Shown: positions 53,593 to 63,827, counted from the first letter of the stretch. The stretch: 64,000 nucleotides of DNA from Pseudomonas baetica (GCF_002813455.1 NZ_PHHE01000001.1:5983001-6047000), one strand, 5' to 3'. Program-made: numbers and translations. Notes: generated by a model from the letters alone, not told the origin.

Positions 53593-54609
53593 CTATCGTG
53601 CCGTAGGGCCAGATGTCAGGGCCCTCAAGACCTTCCAGCTCCCGGTACCGACGCCGGCCCTGTTCGGAGAGCGGTTTGTATAGACTTGATAACCCGCACT
53701 TTTTCTTCCTGCGAAATGATTACAGGTATCCAGGTATCCACCTTGAGAATTGTTGTATTCGTTCCGGAGGCTGACCGCGTCTCCGATGTAGATCTGTGAG
53801 CCGACAGCGCCGAACAAAATGACCCAATCGAGAGTTTTGTGACCGGTTTTTTCCACTCCGCGATTCGCCTTTTCGGCGGTGGAGACGTTGTAAAGCTCTG
53901 GTGCAGCGGCGTAATTGTTCGTGTCGAGGTAACCGCCGCCGTTTTTGTCGCTGTATCCCGGACCGTCTCCGTACAGATTCAATAGTCTGATGGTGTCGCC
54001 AGAGCGCACCCTGTCACCGTCTGGCTTACCCGTTGCGGATCCGATCAACCAAGTGTCGATAGGGCCTTCTTTTTCTGGTGATAGAACGGACACAACATCG
54101 TACTTGGCCCCGGCTTCCTTGGACTCGTCATAGACCGAGAGATAGCCGCCGTTCCAATCCGCATAACCGTTGAGAAAGCGGACTTTGTCACCATATTTGA
54201 GGACATCGGCCTTGGGCTCAGTGTTGAGCGTTTTCTTCTCGACGCTGACGTTGAATGAGCCGCTGTTGTTCCCGTAATCTCCGGCCAAATCATTGATGAG
54301 AAAGGTGAGTTCTCCGTCGGTCGGTACTGTCCAGCGGAACACTCCGTTATTGATCGGGGTGAGATAGTCATCGCCGATCTTCATCAAGAGCGCACCGACA
54401 AGTCCGTCCGGATAAACCAACCCGGCTGGCTTGTACGAACCCACGAGACTCTCATCCCCTTGAGGACCGTAGGCCCTGCCTGAGCCTCGCTCCACCCAGC
54501 CCGAGGCGATAATCGTAATGACGTCTCCCTTTTTGACCTTGAAACCGGTCTTTTTGCCGCTCTCCAGCTTCGCATCGACCGTGCCGGACCAGATATCGGG
54601 TTGAGACAT
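53593..54609 (-). CDS. LecA-type lectin fused to a beta-trefoil-like tail
   Basis: A 338-residue protein with no signal peptide. Residues 1-122 are a PA-IL (LecA)-like domain: IWSGTVDAKLESG, GDVITIIASGW, YGPQGD, LVGALLMKIGD, NGVFRWTVP and FLINDLAGDYGNNSGSF. Asp107 and Asn114/Asn115 match the LecA Ca2+/galactose ligands, but the LecA HPDQ segment is absent and Thr104 is replaced by Asp111, so sugar choice may differ. Residues 130-330 hold three related blocks (GDKVRFLNGY.DWNGGYL, GDTIRLLNLYGDGPGY, GDAVSLRNEYNNSQGGYL), like a beta-trefoil. AAGGAG lies 7 bases before ATG 54609. Such fusions are known in related species as secreted carbohydrate-binding proteins, though LecA itself also lacks a signal peptide. 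Confidence 0.8.
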   Translation of the reverse strand: MSQPDIWSGTVDAKLESGKKTGFKVKKGDVITIIASGWVERGSGRAYGPQGDESLVGSYKPAGLVYPDGLVGALLMKIGDDYLTPINNGVFRWTVPTDGELTFLINDLAGDYGNNSGSFNVSVEKKTLNTEPKADVLKYGDKVRFLNGYADWNGGYLSVYDESKEAGAKYDVVSVLSPEKEGPIDTWLIGSATGKPDGDRVRSGDTIRLLNLYGDGPGYSDKNGGGYLDTNNYAAAPELYNVSTAEKANRGVEKTGHKTLDWVILFGAVGSQIYIGDAVSLRNEYNNSQGGYLDTCNHFAGRKSAGYQVYTNRSPNRAGVGTGSWKVLRALTSGPTAR

Positions 54610-55076
54610 GGTGAAGCTCCTTTTCTATAGTGATTTTCCGTGGCATTGGCCGGGAGGCAACAGCGTTTTTCCGCGTTGTGACCTGCGTATTCACTAGTAA
54701 AGGAACCCTCGTTTCAAAGGTACGAACTGGCTAGCTCCATGCTCATACTGACAGTTTGGGATCCCTTCCCGCAGGTCGTGAACTGAATATAGGGGCTGAT
54801 TTTGAGCTGTCAAAAAATCAGGCTGTATCGTTAACAATTGTCCGTTTCTGGCGGCAAGCAGACGATCACCTTTGTGGTGTTTTCCTGCCACGTGGCTGTC
54901 TTCGGCGTCGCGCTCATTCTAATGCTTCATGAATAGTTGGCTTACAAGGCCACTTTTATGGCGTGCAAAGGTAGTTTGACTGTCATTTCTGACAGTCGCG
55001 CGGGGTGGCCGCTCACGCTAAGGTCGGGGCTGTAGACAGCTGCTCAACCCATATCTAATTAAGAAGAGTGAAAGGA
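54610..55076. other. Intergenic stretch before the IS3 element
   Basis: No ORF with coding character over about 465 bases apart from a weak 65-codon minus ORF (54694-54891). It holds the lectin promoter region and a perfect hairpin (54978-54997) and a start-codon context GAAAGGAATGA at 55074-55080 that belongs to the IS-interrupted tiny gene. Confidence 0.6.
54978..54997. promoter_or_regulatory. Inverted repeat upstream of interrupted tiny gene
   Basis: GACTGTCA-TTTC-TGACAGTC, a perfect 8-bp repeat about 80 bases upstream of ATG 55077; operator or hairpin. Confidence 0.4.
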
Positions 55077-55089
55077 ATGAATGTAGTGG

Positions 55090-56252
<1,163 letters not shown>

Positions 56253-56416
56253 CAGACACCTCTATCTGGCGAGCATTCTCGCCTAAATGGGTGTCCGGTT
56301 TCATTAGACCACTACAGAGCAAGGCCGAAATCAAGGCTATGACCGACGCCCTTGGCCCAGTGGCCAAGGAGGCCTGGAAGAAAAAACTCGAAAAGGAAGG
56401 GAAGAAAGAGGACTAG

Positions 56417-56739
56417 AGCGTATGCGCAAGGGCCTTATGATCTGCTAGTGCCGCCCACCGTGTAGACGCGACCTGGTGTTCCAGCTGCGCCTAATTGGCA
56501 GGATTTAGAGGAGGTGTGATTCAGATCATTTCCCACATTGCACATGCAGGGGCCTGTAAGGGTTGAGATCCGAGTTGGAGGGTATGCTATTGGCTGGAAG
56601 CTGCCTATTGAAGGTTGCTCCGTAACTTGAGTTTCGAAGTCGCACCAGTGATGTCGAGGGCAGGGTTGCGGAAATGACCGAAAAGATGCGGAAACGATCC
56701 ATGAAAAGAGGCGCAAAATTTCTGAATGCCAGAAACGAC
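56417..56739. other. Non-coding stretch between IS3 element and integrative element
   Basis: About 320 bases with no ORF of coding character; short stops in all frames. A broken piece resembling prophage/repeat debris (ATGACCGAAAAGATGCGG near 56674) is visible. Confidence 0.5.
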
Positions 56740-56763
56740 AAAGCCCTGAATAATCAGGGCTTT
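56740..56763. terminator. Hairpin beside the tRNA-Ser fragment
   Basis: AAAGCCCTGA-ATAA-TCAGGGCTTT, palindromic and so usable from both strands; it follows the 3' end of the original tRNA-Ser on the minus strand. Confidence 0.8.
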
Positions 56764-56777
56764 GTCGATACAAAATA

Positions 56778-56836
56778 TGGCGGAGGCGATGGGATTCGAA
56801 CTCATGGACCTGTTACAGTCGACGGTTTTCAAGACC
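56778..56836 (-). other. 3' fragment of tRNA-Ser(TGA): left attachment site
   Basis: On the minus strand the sequence reads from GGTCTTGAAAACCGTC through TTCGAATCC to CGCCTCCGCCA, i.e. anticodon loop CTTGAAA (TGA), variable arm, T-arm and CCA end of tRNA-Ser. The 5' half (acceptor, D-arm) is missing; the sequence becomes unrelated beyond 56837. This is the classical scar of an element integrated in a tRNA gene, next to an integrase. The intact tRNA-Ser should be at the far right end of the element. Confidence 0.85.
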
Positions 56837-56961
56837 GATATGCAAAGCCAATGAAACCGGGGCCTGTAGCCGCTTTTCGTTAAGATACGTTTATTTTTTG
56901 ACACCTCTACAGCCCGCATTCTACAAGGGGCGGATTTTGAGTTTTGTAACGGTTTTTGGGG

Positions 56962-58011
56962 CTATTTCGATGGCTTGGCAATGGCGCCAATCCGTCGATA
57001 GACGCGCTCGGTAATGTCTCCTTTGGTGTGCCCCAAGAGTAGGCTCGCATCGCCGACGTCGAGGATTTCCGACGCCGCTTTCGGCCTGATGTCTCTGAAC
57101 TGGAAGCCTCCGATTTTCTCAGCCAGCTGAACATCGCCTTTTTCTTCAGCTTCTTTCTTGGCCCTTTCTCTGGCGTCGTCCCATCGATCGCGAAGCATCT
57201 TCGCTGTCATCCGCTTGCCGCGTGCGCTCACGATCAAATAGCTGCAAATGTGCTGAGCATTGCGCTCGGCCATTTTTCCGATCAACAAGCCCAGACTGTT
57301 TGGCTCATCACCGTCAGTTATCTGGATACGCAGCTTTTTGTGTGTTTTGTTCTGCTGCACACCCAAGTAATTTCCCTCGACATCGTCCTTCCTCATGACC
57401 AGGACATCTGCCGGTCTTTGCCCGGTCAGATAGGCCAAGTCCATCGCGTCCTTCAGCTCTTGAGCTGCCTTCATGTAAACAGCATCCCAAACCACATCAT
57501 TTGCGTAATAGTCCCTCGGCGTTTCCTTGTTTTTTCGCACGCCCTGGCAGGGATTTTCTTTGGTCGTCAGTCCCCATTCTCGAGCAATGTTGAAAACGTG
57601 GGAGAGGGTGGCAATCTCGCGATTCGCTCGAACCTTGGCGGTCCGCGCGTCGCGGTACCCTGCGATAGTTGATGGGGTGATTGAGTCGATGGGAGCGCTG
57701 TCGAACATGGGCCGAAGCTGCTTGATCTCCGCCAAATTGTCCTTCTGTGTCCTTGCCGCTTTCTTCGATACGATGTCGCGGATATATCGGTCGAAAATGC
57801 CTTTCATGGTGCGCAGATCAAGCGGCTTTTCTTTCGCCTCCAGCTCCGCCCATTTGACCCGGGCCAAGTCCAGATCCTTGCCCAGCGGGATCGCCTTGCC
57901 TGTCATATCCAGATAGTAATAGGCGATCCAAACCTTTCCGCTTTTTCGTGTTCGTGTCCACTGGTACATCCGAGGCGGCAAGCTGCGTGTGTCGGCCTTG
58001 CGGGGGCGCAT
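56962..58011 (-). CDS. int: Tyrosine-type recombinase (integrase)
   Basis: A 349-residue phage integrase. N-terminal arm/SAM-like domain (about 65-160) and catalytic domain (about 175-340) with Arg in LTGQRPADVLVMR, the second region FRDIRPKAASE (normally HxLRH; here the first position is Arg and the last Pro/Lys, a variant seen in some phage integrases), LLGHTKGDITERVYRR supplying His and the nucleophile Tyr. It lies 126 bases from the tRNA-Ser fragment, facing it, and would excise the element. Adjacent to the DUF4224 gene. Confidence 0.92.
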   Translation of the reverse strand: MRPRKADTRSLPPRMYQWTRTRKSGKVWIAYYYLDMTGKAIPLGKDLDLARVKWAELEAKEKPLDLRTMKGIFDRYIRDIVSKKAARTQKDNLAEIKQLRPMFDSAPIDSITPSTIAGYRDARTAKVRANREIATLSHVFNIAREWGLTTKENPCQGVRKNKETPRDYYANDVVWDAVYMKAAQELKDAMDLAYLTGQRPADVLVMRKDDVEGNYLGVQQNKTHKKLRIQITDGDEPNSLGLLIGKMAERNAQHICSYLIVSARGKRMTAKMLRDRWDDARERAKKEAEEKGDVQLAEKIGGFQFRDIRPKAASEILDVGDASLLLGHTKGDITERVYRRIGAIAKPSK

Positions 58012-58012
58012 A

Positions 58013-58255
58013 TCAATTCACTCGCGAGTAGTCTGGTGTCCATACCGGTGCTGCCGGCGGCGGGTTCGGATCGGCAATCGTAGGGCTGATCATGCCCAGC
58101 CTCATGCGGGCATACATACGGCCTACCAGCGGGCGCTTGCCACGGCTTTCGACGAACACCCACTGGCGATCAATCAGCCAGCGGCGTTGGTAGGCCCGGG
58201 CCTTGTAGCCGGTGAGTGCGGCCAGTTCCTCGTCGGAGAGGATTTCTGTTTCCAT
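58013..58255 (-). CDS. DUF4224 family protein (excisionase-like)
   Basis: An 80-residue phage protein (METEILSDEELAALTGYKAR then LIDRQWVFVESRGKRPLVGR), the DUF4224 domain that usually accompanies this integrase type. ATG 58255 is chosen (GGAGC upstream); the frame stays open to 58474 with another candidate ATG at 58408, whose extra 50 residues may be a separate or fused small protein. Stop abuts the integrase start. Confidence 0.75.
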   Translation of the reverse strand: METEILSDEELAALTGYKARAYQRRWLIDRQWVFVESRGKRPLVGRMYARMRLGMISPTIADPNPPPAAPVWTPDYSRVN

Positions 58256-58528
58256 TGTGATGCTCCATGCCGCGCGTGGCGGCATAAGGTGGTTATTGGG
58301 TGGCTTTCCTGATCGCGGCCCGAGCGTCGAACCGCCCGGCGGCAAGCTGGCGCTGATTTTCTCCAGCGCATCGCTCGCTGTTTCTTGAAAGCGGTTCAGT
58401 GCGGACATACGAATTGCTCGCCCGTCGTATACCGGCTGGCATATAGGGGGATTGGGGTGGGTAATTGCCATCATTATGCAAAGGTCCTACTATCGAGGGC
58501 CTTAAATGAGTCTTATGGATGAGTACCA

Positions 58529-58750
58529 ATGACAACGTCTAAAGATGCGGTGAAAGCTCTTATTGATCTCATGAACACCAAGACCGGAGTTACGGTGGCG
58601 CTGAGGGTCTCGGCTGCTGAAGGGCTTGGGCATGCAGGCGGGGATGAAGCCCGTGCAGCTCTTTTAAAGGTGATGACAACTAAGACTGGTATTTCTGCCG
58701 AGTTGAAAAACGCCGCAGCAAAGGCTTTGGGTCAAGCATCAAAGGGCTAG
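58529..58750 (+). CDS. Small HEAT-repeat-like protein
   Basis: A 73-residue protein with two similar halves: VKALIDLMNTKTGVTVALRV with SAAEGLGHAGG, and ALLKVMTTKTGISAELKNAA with AKALGQAS. This is a two-fold helical-repeat pattern like HEAT/armadillo units. An eight-codon ORF (58506-58532) ends in a TGA overlapping its ATG, hinting at translational coupling. Divergent from the DUF4224 gene. Function unknown; it may be a partner-binding element in the phage. Confidence 0.55.
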   Translation: MTTSKDAVKALIDLMNTKTGVTVALRVSAAEGLGHAGGDEARAALLKVMTTKTGISAELKNAAAKALGQASKG

Positions 58751-58781
58751 GAATCGATTAGCTGAGACAGAATACGAGCAG

Positions 58782-59252
58782 TTAGCCCTGCTTCATAAAC
58801 GTGACCCAGTGCGTTTTCTCGCGCTTCCCGGACTTGTGGCCAAAAAGCGGCTGCTCATCGGTAAGGGCAAGTATTTCGCTGACCCGGATCTGGGGTTCGT
58901 TCCACTTGAAGATCAGAAACTAGCCCGGCTTCAGCACCCGAAAGCATTCGGCAAAGCCTTGGCGAAGATCCTCACGCCAGTCGTCTGTGAGGATTCCGTA
59001 CTTCAACCTCAGCCAGCTTTCACGGCCGGCACGCACCAGATGGGGTGGGTCGAACACAACCATGCTGAAGCTAGCATCGGGGAATGGCAGTTTGCGGAAG
59101 TCCATGATGACGTCTGGCTCAACCTTCAACACCCGGCCATCGCACAGAAGGTGCTCTTCGTCGCGGATGTCGCCAAACAAAGCGCGCTGGTCACCCTTGT
59201 CGAACCATATCATTCGGCTGGCGCTGCAGGGATCGAGAACTTGCGCATTCAT
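58782..59252 (-). pseudogene. Phage-type SAM methyltransferase with in-frame TAG
   Basis: Start ATG 59252 (MNAQVLDPCSASRMIWFDKGD). Motifs: LDPCSASRMIWF (SAM), VVFDPPHLVRAGRESW (DPPH catalytic) and AECFRVLKPG. TAG at 58920-58922 interrupts, but the same frame continues FLIFKWNEPQIRVSEIL... THWVTFMKQG to TAA 58782, which is exactly the remaining family sequence. The family has Gly where the TAG stands. Full length would be 156 residues. Either inactive by nonsense mutation or read through; truncation removes the last strands needed for the fold. Confidence 0.75.
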
Positions 59253-59305
59253 CGCCAAGGCCCCTTGTAGATGAGGTAGGTCGTGCATAGCGGGGCGAGG
59301 ATCAT
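59249..59305 (-). CDS. 18-residue peptide ORF bridging two phage genes
   Basis: MILAPLCTTYLIYKGPWR; its ATG overlaps the stop of the upstream gene (ATGA at 59302-59305) and its stop overlaps the methyltransferase ATG (ATGA at 59249-59252). The perfect double overlap suggests it is translated as a coupling bridge, even if the peptide itself has no role. Confidence 0.45.
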   Translation of the reverse strand: MILAPLCTTYLIYKGPWR

Positions 59306-59628
59306 GGCGCCACCTCCCGGCGCGCCCACCAGCAGACGGGGCCATCGTCAGAGTCGTGGATCGCTAGGCAAAACCAGCCTTCGCCGCCTGGGCGATCAGG
59401 TTCCCAGTAGCTGTAGTCCGGGTCGCCGGATTCGAAGTAGCGGTCAGCAACCGCCTCATCGGCATATTCCAGGCATACCTGCGTAACTTTCAGACCCTGA
59501 TCCGCAACCCAGGCCTTGCACTTGTCGCCGTCACCCTCATCGAAGTCGGGCATATCCGGGTGCTGGAAAGAACCCATTTCGTCGCGCACGACTGGGGCTG
59601 GCTGGATCAAAACGATTTCTTCAGGCAT
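59302..59628 (-). CDS. Phage protein of unknown function
   Basis: A 108-residue acidic protein (MPEEIVLIQPAPVVRDE start; GDPDYSYWEPDRPGGEGWFC and CWWARREVAP near the end) of a type common in Pseudomonas prophages. Start ATG 59628; upstream in-frame codons to 59694 have no support. First of a chain of genes with ATGA overlaps. Confidence 0.65.
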   Translation of the reverse strand: MPEEIVLIQPAPVVRDEMGSFQHPDMPDFDEGDGDKCKAWVADQGLKVTQVCLEYADEAVADRYFESGDPDYSYWEPDRPGGEGWFCLAIHDSDDGPVCWWARREVAP

Positions 59629-59718
59629 GACTTCGTCCTTGCCGCTATAGCGGCTGACTTTGAAGGGGGAGGATGGTTTTCTGTTACAGTTCACGGAATT
59701 ACAAGGAGATTGATTGAG

Positions 59719-60384
59719 ATGGTACGGACAATAAAGAAAGACAAAACAGCTGGCGAAAAGCTAAAGCTGATATGTGTAGAGTGCCGCATTCCTCAAAATC
59801 ATGTAGTGCTAACTTCCATGGAAGACTGCATTGACGAGAGTAATTTTGAATCTCAAAAGTCGTACCAAATAGTTCAGTGCCTTAACTGTGAAGCACTCTG
59901 TTTTCGTAGTGAGTATGATGATTCTCAATCTCATGCTTATGATATGGAAACAGGGGAAGACTTTCATTGGACTGAAGTGGATATTTTCCCCCATAGAACT
60001 GCAGGGAGGTTCAAGATCAAAGACTCATTCTTGCTACCGCCCATCGTTCGTAAAGCCTATGATGAACTAGTTGATGCTATGAATGCTGGCCAAACAATTC
60101 TCGCAGGCCTAGGGATTCGTGTTGTTCTTGAGTCAATTTGCGTCGACCTTAAGGCTGAGGGCGATAATTTGTTTAAGAAAATAAACGATCTTTTGGTGAA
60201 GGGTGCGATAACTAAAAGTGATGTTTTGATTCTTCACAAATTGAGATCGCTAGGAAATACAGCAGCTCATGAAGCAAAGCCAAGTAGCACGGAACAGCTT
60301 GACTTGGCGATGAACGTGCTTGAACACTTACTGCTCGGTACGTATTTGCATCCGAGGCTTGCTGATAATGTTTTCAAAACATAA
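59719..60384 (+). CDS. DUF4145 domain protein
   Basis: A 221-residue protein with GC well below its surroundings. An N-terminal zinc-ribbon-like CVECRIPQNH and CLNCEALCF (two C-x-x-C pairs, residues 16-60) is followed by a helical DUF4145/HEPN-like domain with the conserved LRSLGNTAAHEAK (R-x5-7-H). Start ATG 59719 (MVRTIKKDKTAG) with AAGGAG 10 bases upstream. DUF4145 is often found in defence or restriction contexts; in a phage element it could be superinfection-related, but that is inference. Confidence 0.75.
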   Translation: MVRTIKKDKTAGEKLKLICVECRIPQNHVVLTSMEDCIDESNFESQKSYQIVQCLNCEALCFRSEYDDSQSHAYDMETGEDFHWTEVDIFPHRTAGRFKIKDSFLLPPIVRKAYDELVDAMNAGQTILAGLGIRVVLESICVDLKAEGDNLFKKINDLLVKGAITKSDVLILHKLRSLGNTAAHEAKPSSTEQLDLAMNVLEHLLLGTYLHPRLADNVFKT

Positions 60385-60806
60385 TTTTATTAAACGGTAG
60401 ATCTTCGAAAGTGACGAACTTCATGCGGCAGCCTGCTGATGTTCCTGCCGCAGCGCTTCCTGAACTGTCTCAACAACGCGGTGTAGATACGTGAATTCGT
60501 GATTTTCCTCGACGGCCTTGTCGCCGACTGGGTAGTGCCACTCATCACCGAAAAGCTCGGTCAGCAACTTGCTGTGATGCCAGCATTCGTTTGGTGACTC
60601 GATGCTTAGCAGAACATCGATCTCGTGCCAGAGCTCGCGGGCTTCACCCTTACTCAGCTCATCCAGTTCCCAGTCGTGACGGCCGGTCTGTTGCCGGCGG
60701 CGCTGAACGATGCACTTCTTGGGTAACCGCTCCACAAACCCCACATTCAAAGCCGCGATTTGATGCCTGATGCTGTGCTCCCGATCTCTTTCAGAAGCCA
60801 GCGGCC

Positions 60807-61166
60807 ATGATGCGTCCCGACGCCAAAGTTGAAAAAGTGTACCTCTACCCTAAACCCGTAGACTTACGAAAATCCATCGACGGCCTAGCCGCACTGGTGG
60901 AGCTGGATATCAAAGTGGCGGTGTTCGATCCGGTGCTTTTCGTCTTTCTCAACAAACCCCGCAATCGGGTGAAGATTTTGTATTGGGAACGCAACGGCTT
61001 TTGCCTTTGGCTCAAACGCCTTGAATCCGAACGCTTCAAAACATCGCCCGATCACAGCGACGAAGCCATCGTGCTGACGGTCCAGGAGCTGAACTGGCTG
61101 CTCGATGGTTTTGATCTGTGGCGCAACCGTCCACATCAGGTTTTGACACCTCGATTTGTCGCCTGA
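60807..61166 (+). CDS. tnpB: IS66 accessory protein TnpB
   Basis: A 119-residue IS66 Orf2 protein: VYLYPKPVDLRKSIDGLAAL and the PRNRVKILYWERNGFCLW core, LTVQELNWLLDGF near the end. Needed for IS66 transposition. Starts at tandem ATG ATG at 60807. Confidence 0.92.
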   Translation: MMRPDAKVEKVYLYPKPVDLRKSIDGLAALVELDIKVAVFDPVLFVFLNKPRNRVKILYWERNGFCLWLKRLESERFKTSPDHSDEAIVLTVQELNWLLDGFDLWRNRPHQVLTPRFVA

Positions 61167-61184
61167 TTCGGTATAATCCACGGC

Positions 61185-62696
61185 ATGATTTCCATGCCCG
61201 ACAACCTTCCCGATGACCTGACTGCGCTCAAGCAATTACTTGCTCAGATGCAGTCCAAGGTTGTTCATCTTGAAGAAGAAAATGCGCTGCTACGTCAGCG
61301 TCTCTTCGGACGTAAATCCGAACAATCAGTCGACCCAGCGACCCCGCAATTGGCTCTTTTTAATGAAGCCGAAAGTGTCGCTGAGCCTGCCGCCGAAGAG
61401 GCGGAGGAAGAAGTCGTCGCTCCGACCAAACGCCGTGGCAAACGCAAGCCTCTGTCCGCCGACTTGCCCCGTATCGAAGTCATCCACGAACTGCCCGAGC
61501 ACGAGCTGATGTGTGCTTGCGGCTGCCGCAAGCACGCCATCGGCGAAGAAACCAGCGAGCAGTTGGAAATCGTGCCGATGCAGATCCGCGTGATCAAACA
61601 TATCCGCAAGGTCTACGCCTGCCGTGGCTGTGAAACCGCGCCGGTCACCGCTGACAAGCCAGCGCAATTGATTGAAAAGAGCATGGCCAGTCCCAGTGTG
61701 TTGGCGATGTTGCTGACCACCAAATACGTCGACGGTCTGCCGCTGCATCGCTTCGAAAAAGTACTCGGTCGCCACGGCGTCGATATTCCACGACAAACCT
61801 TGGCACGTTGGGTCATCCAGTGCGGCGAACACCTGCAACCGCTGCTCAACTTGATGCGTGACAGGCTGCTGGAAAGTCACGTAATCCACTGCGACGAAAC
61901 GCGTGTCCAGGTGATGAAAGAGCCTGATCGAGAGCCGACTAGCCAGTCCTGGATGTGGGTACAAACCGGCGGACCGCCGAATCAGCCAGTGATCCTTTTT
62001 GATTACTCGACCAGCCGAGCGCAAGAGGTACCGTCGCGCCTGCTCGAAGGTTATCGCGGCTATCTGATGACCGACGATTACGCCGGCTATAACGCCTTGG
62101 GCGCGCAGGCTGGTGTCGAACGTTTAGGCTGCTGGGCACATGCGCGACGCAAGTTTGTCGAGGCGCAAAAAGTGCAACCCAAGGGCAAAACCGGGCGTGC
62201 CGATATAGCCCTGAATCTGATCAACAAGCTGTACGGTATCGAGCGAGATTTAAAAGAAGTCGGCGATGAACATCGCCATGAAGGTCGACAGCAAAACAGC
62301 CTGCCAGTCCTGGCGCAGTTACGCGCCTGGCTGGAGAGAACGCAGCCTCAGGTGACGGCGCAAAACGCGCTGGGCAAAGCCATCAGTTATCTGGCCAGCA
62401 ACTGGGACAAGTTAGTGCGCTACACCGAAGCCGGTTCTTTGCCGATCGACAACAACGCAGCAGAGCGTGCGATCAGGCCCTTCGTAATAGGGCGCAAGAA
62501 CTGGCTGTTCAGCGACACGCCCAAAGGCGCGACGGCCAGTGCTCAACTTTACAGTTTGGTCGAGACGGCTAAAGCCAACGGCCAAGAGCCCTATGCGTGG
62601 CTGCGCCACGCACTTGAACGATTGCCGCAAGCCGCAGCGGTAGAGGACTTCGAAGCCTTGCTGCCGTGGAACTGCACTCCGCAAATACCAAGATAA
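61185..62696 (+). CDS. tnpC: IS66 transposase TnpC
   Basis: A 503-residue transposase: N-terminal coiled coil and zinc-finger part ([21 protein letters not shown] then ACRGCETAP), DDE core with [29 protein letters not shown] and [20 protein letters not shown]. Full length, no internal stop. Follows tnpB after 18 bases. Confidence 0.93.
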   Translation: MISMPDNLPDDLTALKQLLAQMQSKVVHLEEENALLRQRLFGRKSEQSVDPATPQLALFNEAESVAEPAAEEAEEEVVAPTKRRGKRKPLSADLPRIEVIHELPEHELMCACGCRKHAIGEETSEQLEIVPMQIRVIKHIRKVYACRGCETAPVTADKPAQLIEKSMASPSVLAMLLTTKYVDGLPLHRFEKVLGRHGVDIPRQTLARWVIQCGEHLQPLLNLMRDRLLESHVIHCDETRVQVMKEPDREPTSQSWMWVQTGGPPNQPVILFDYSTSRAQEVPSRLLEGYRGYLMTDDYAGYNALGAQAGVERLGCWAHARRKFVEAQKVQPKGKTGRADIALNLINKLYGIERDLKEVGDEHRHEGRQQNSLPVLAQLRAWLERTQPQVTAQNALGKAISYLASNWDKLVRYTEAGSLPIDNNAAERAIRPFVIGRKNWLFSDTPKGATASAQLYSLVETAKANGQEPYAWLRHALERLPQAAAVEDFEALLPWNCTPQIPR

Positions 62697-63146
62697 CTAT
62701 ACGCCCCGCCTTTAAAATGTGGGGTTCATGGATCGCATACCTTCTTGGCCAGAGCGTGAAGGGCGTTACCGCGGAACACGGTGGGGCTGATCCCGCGATC
62801 CAAGCAGTTGAGGATGTAATGCCAGTCGCAGTCGGCGACAAACTCCGCGACGGTGCGCGGGCCCATGCCACCCCAGTAGGCGTTCCAGCTGTTGTCCCAG
62901 CAGTTGATCGTGATCTTGCCCTGGGCGGTCTGATAGCTCGGGTCGGATTCAGTAGGGCAGTCGCGGCGGCCGAAGTCCTCGAGGAACACGGTAATCGCGT
63001 CGAGACGCGGCGCGCCGGTGATCACCAGCTTCGTGACTGTCGAACGCTCAACTTTCAGCGGTTCGGCCGGTTTGTTTTCTGTGGGCATGGGGTGTCCTCG
63101 ATGCTTAAGGTAAACTCAAAAGTAGAATTAAAAAGGAGAGATGTTC

Positions 63147-63827
63147 ATGGGAAGATTGCTTGCTCTAATAGGGATTGCGCTTACGGTTTTATATGCTGTT
63201 TTCAGCTGGTGGCTAATTGGTGATCGCGTTCATACATTGCAGTCAATGGATCTCAATGAGGTTGGAGACTTTTTGGCTGGGGCTTTCGGCCCTGTTGCAA
63301 TCCTCTGGCTTGTCCTCGGGTACTTCCAACAGGGTATAGAATTGCGCCAAGGTACCGCAGCTTTGAACTTCCAAGGCGAGGAATTAAGAAACGCTGTCGA
63401 GCAGCAGCGGCTGTTGGCAACTGTTTCATTGAAAACACTTGAGCATGAGCGTGAAGCCAGGCTTGAAGAGGCTGTTCGATATCGACAGAGCCTCCGTCCG
63501 ATTCTTCATCTACAGGGAGTAGGAGTTGAATTTGAGGACGGCTACTGGAAGGCGAGCTGTAGGCTGTTCAATGACGGAGCCCAAATATACGGCTTAACGC
63601 TGGTGCTTCATAAAGGCGGAAATGAGCATCATTTCGCAACTTTTAGAACTTTAGAACGAAGCGGTATGGTTGAATTCAAATGTATCTGGCATAAGGATTC
63701 TCCGGGTGATGTAGTTGCTATTGAAGTTATCTATAGGGAGCGCGATGCCGCAGAAGGAACTTGTAGGTTTATTCCTGATAGTGATGTCGACGTGGGAGCT
63801 ATTGGCTTCGTCCGTGAAGAAGGTTAG
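63147..63827 (+). CDS. Membrane-anchored protein of unknown function (phage-encoded)
   Basis: A 226-residue protein with two N-terminal transmembrane helices (about 3-24 and 44-62), a coiled-coil-like stretch (EELRNAVEQQRLLATVSLKTLEHEREARLEE split around residues 80-115) and a C-terminal beta-rich soluble domain. ATG 63147 has AAGGAG 8 bases upstream; the ATG two codons earlier is too close. Such membrane anchor-coil-domain proteins are common in prophage accessory regions. Function unknown. GC is lower than the phage core. Confidence 0.65.
   Translation: MGRLLALIGIALTVLYAVFSWWLIGDRVHTLQSMDLNEVGDFLAGAFGPVAILWLVLGYFQQGIELRQGTAALNFQGEELRNAVEQQRLLATVSLKTLEHEREARLEEAVRYRQSLRPILHLQGVGVEFEDGYWKASCRLFNDGAQIYGLTLVLHKGGNEHHFATFRTLERSGMVEFKCIWHKDSPGDVVAIEVIYRERDAAEGTCRFIPDSDVDVGAIGFVREEG

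Larger units (their letters stand above)
60723..62740 (+). mobile_element. IS66-family insertion sequence (2018 bp) with perfect 8-bp target duplication
   Basis: Ends GTAACCGCTCCACAAACCCC (left) and, reversed, GTATGCGATCCATGAACCCC (right), both continuing CACATT. Target duplication CTTCTTGG at 60715-60722 and 62741-62748. It encodes tnpB and tnpC only; tnpA, usual in the IS66 group, is absent, although the ends are intact. Confidence 0.92.
60421..63088 (-). pseudogene. Phage gene split by the IS66 element
   Basis: The 5' part (63088 to 62741; MPTENKPAEPLKVERS start, ...FRGNALHALAKK) and the 3' part (60714 to 60421; CIVQRRRQQTGRHDWELDE... to QQAAA) join in frame across the 8-bp duplication. 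The reconstructed protein has 213 residues; its N-terminal part contains WDNSWNAYWGGMG and ADCDWHYILNCLDRG, conserved in prophages. Both parts are intact otherwise, so the insertion is recent. Confidence 0.85.

Noticed and set aside
54694..54891. 65-codon minus ORF upstream of the lectin gene
   Set aside because: No ribosome site or recognised motif; composition unremarkable.
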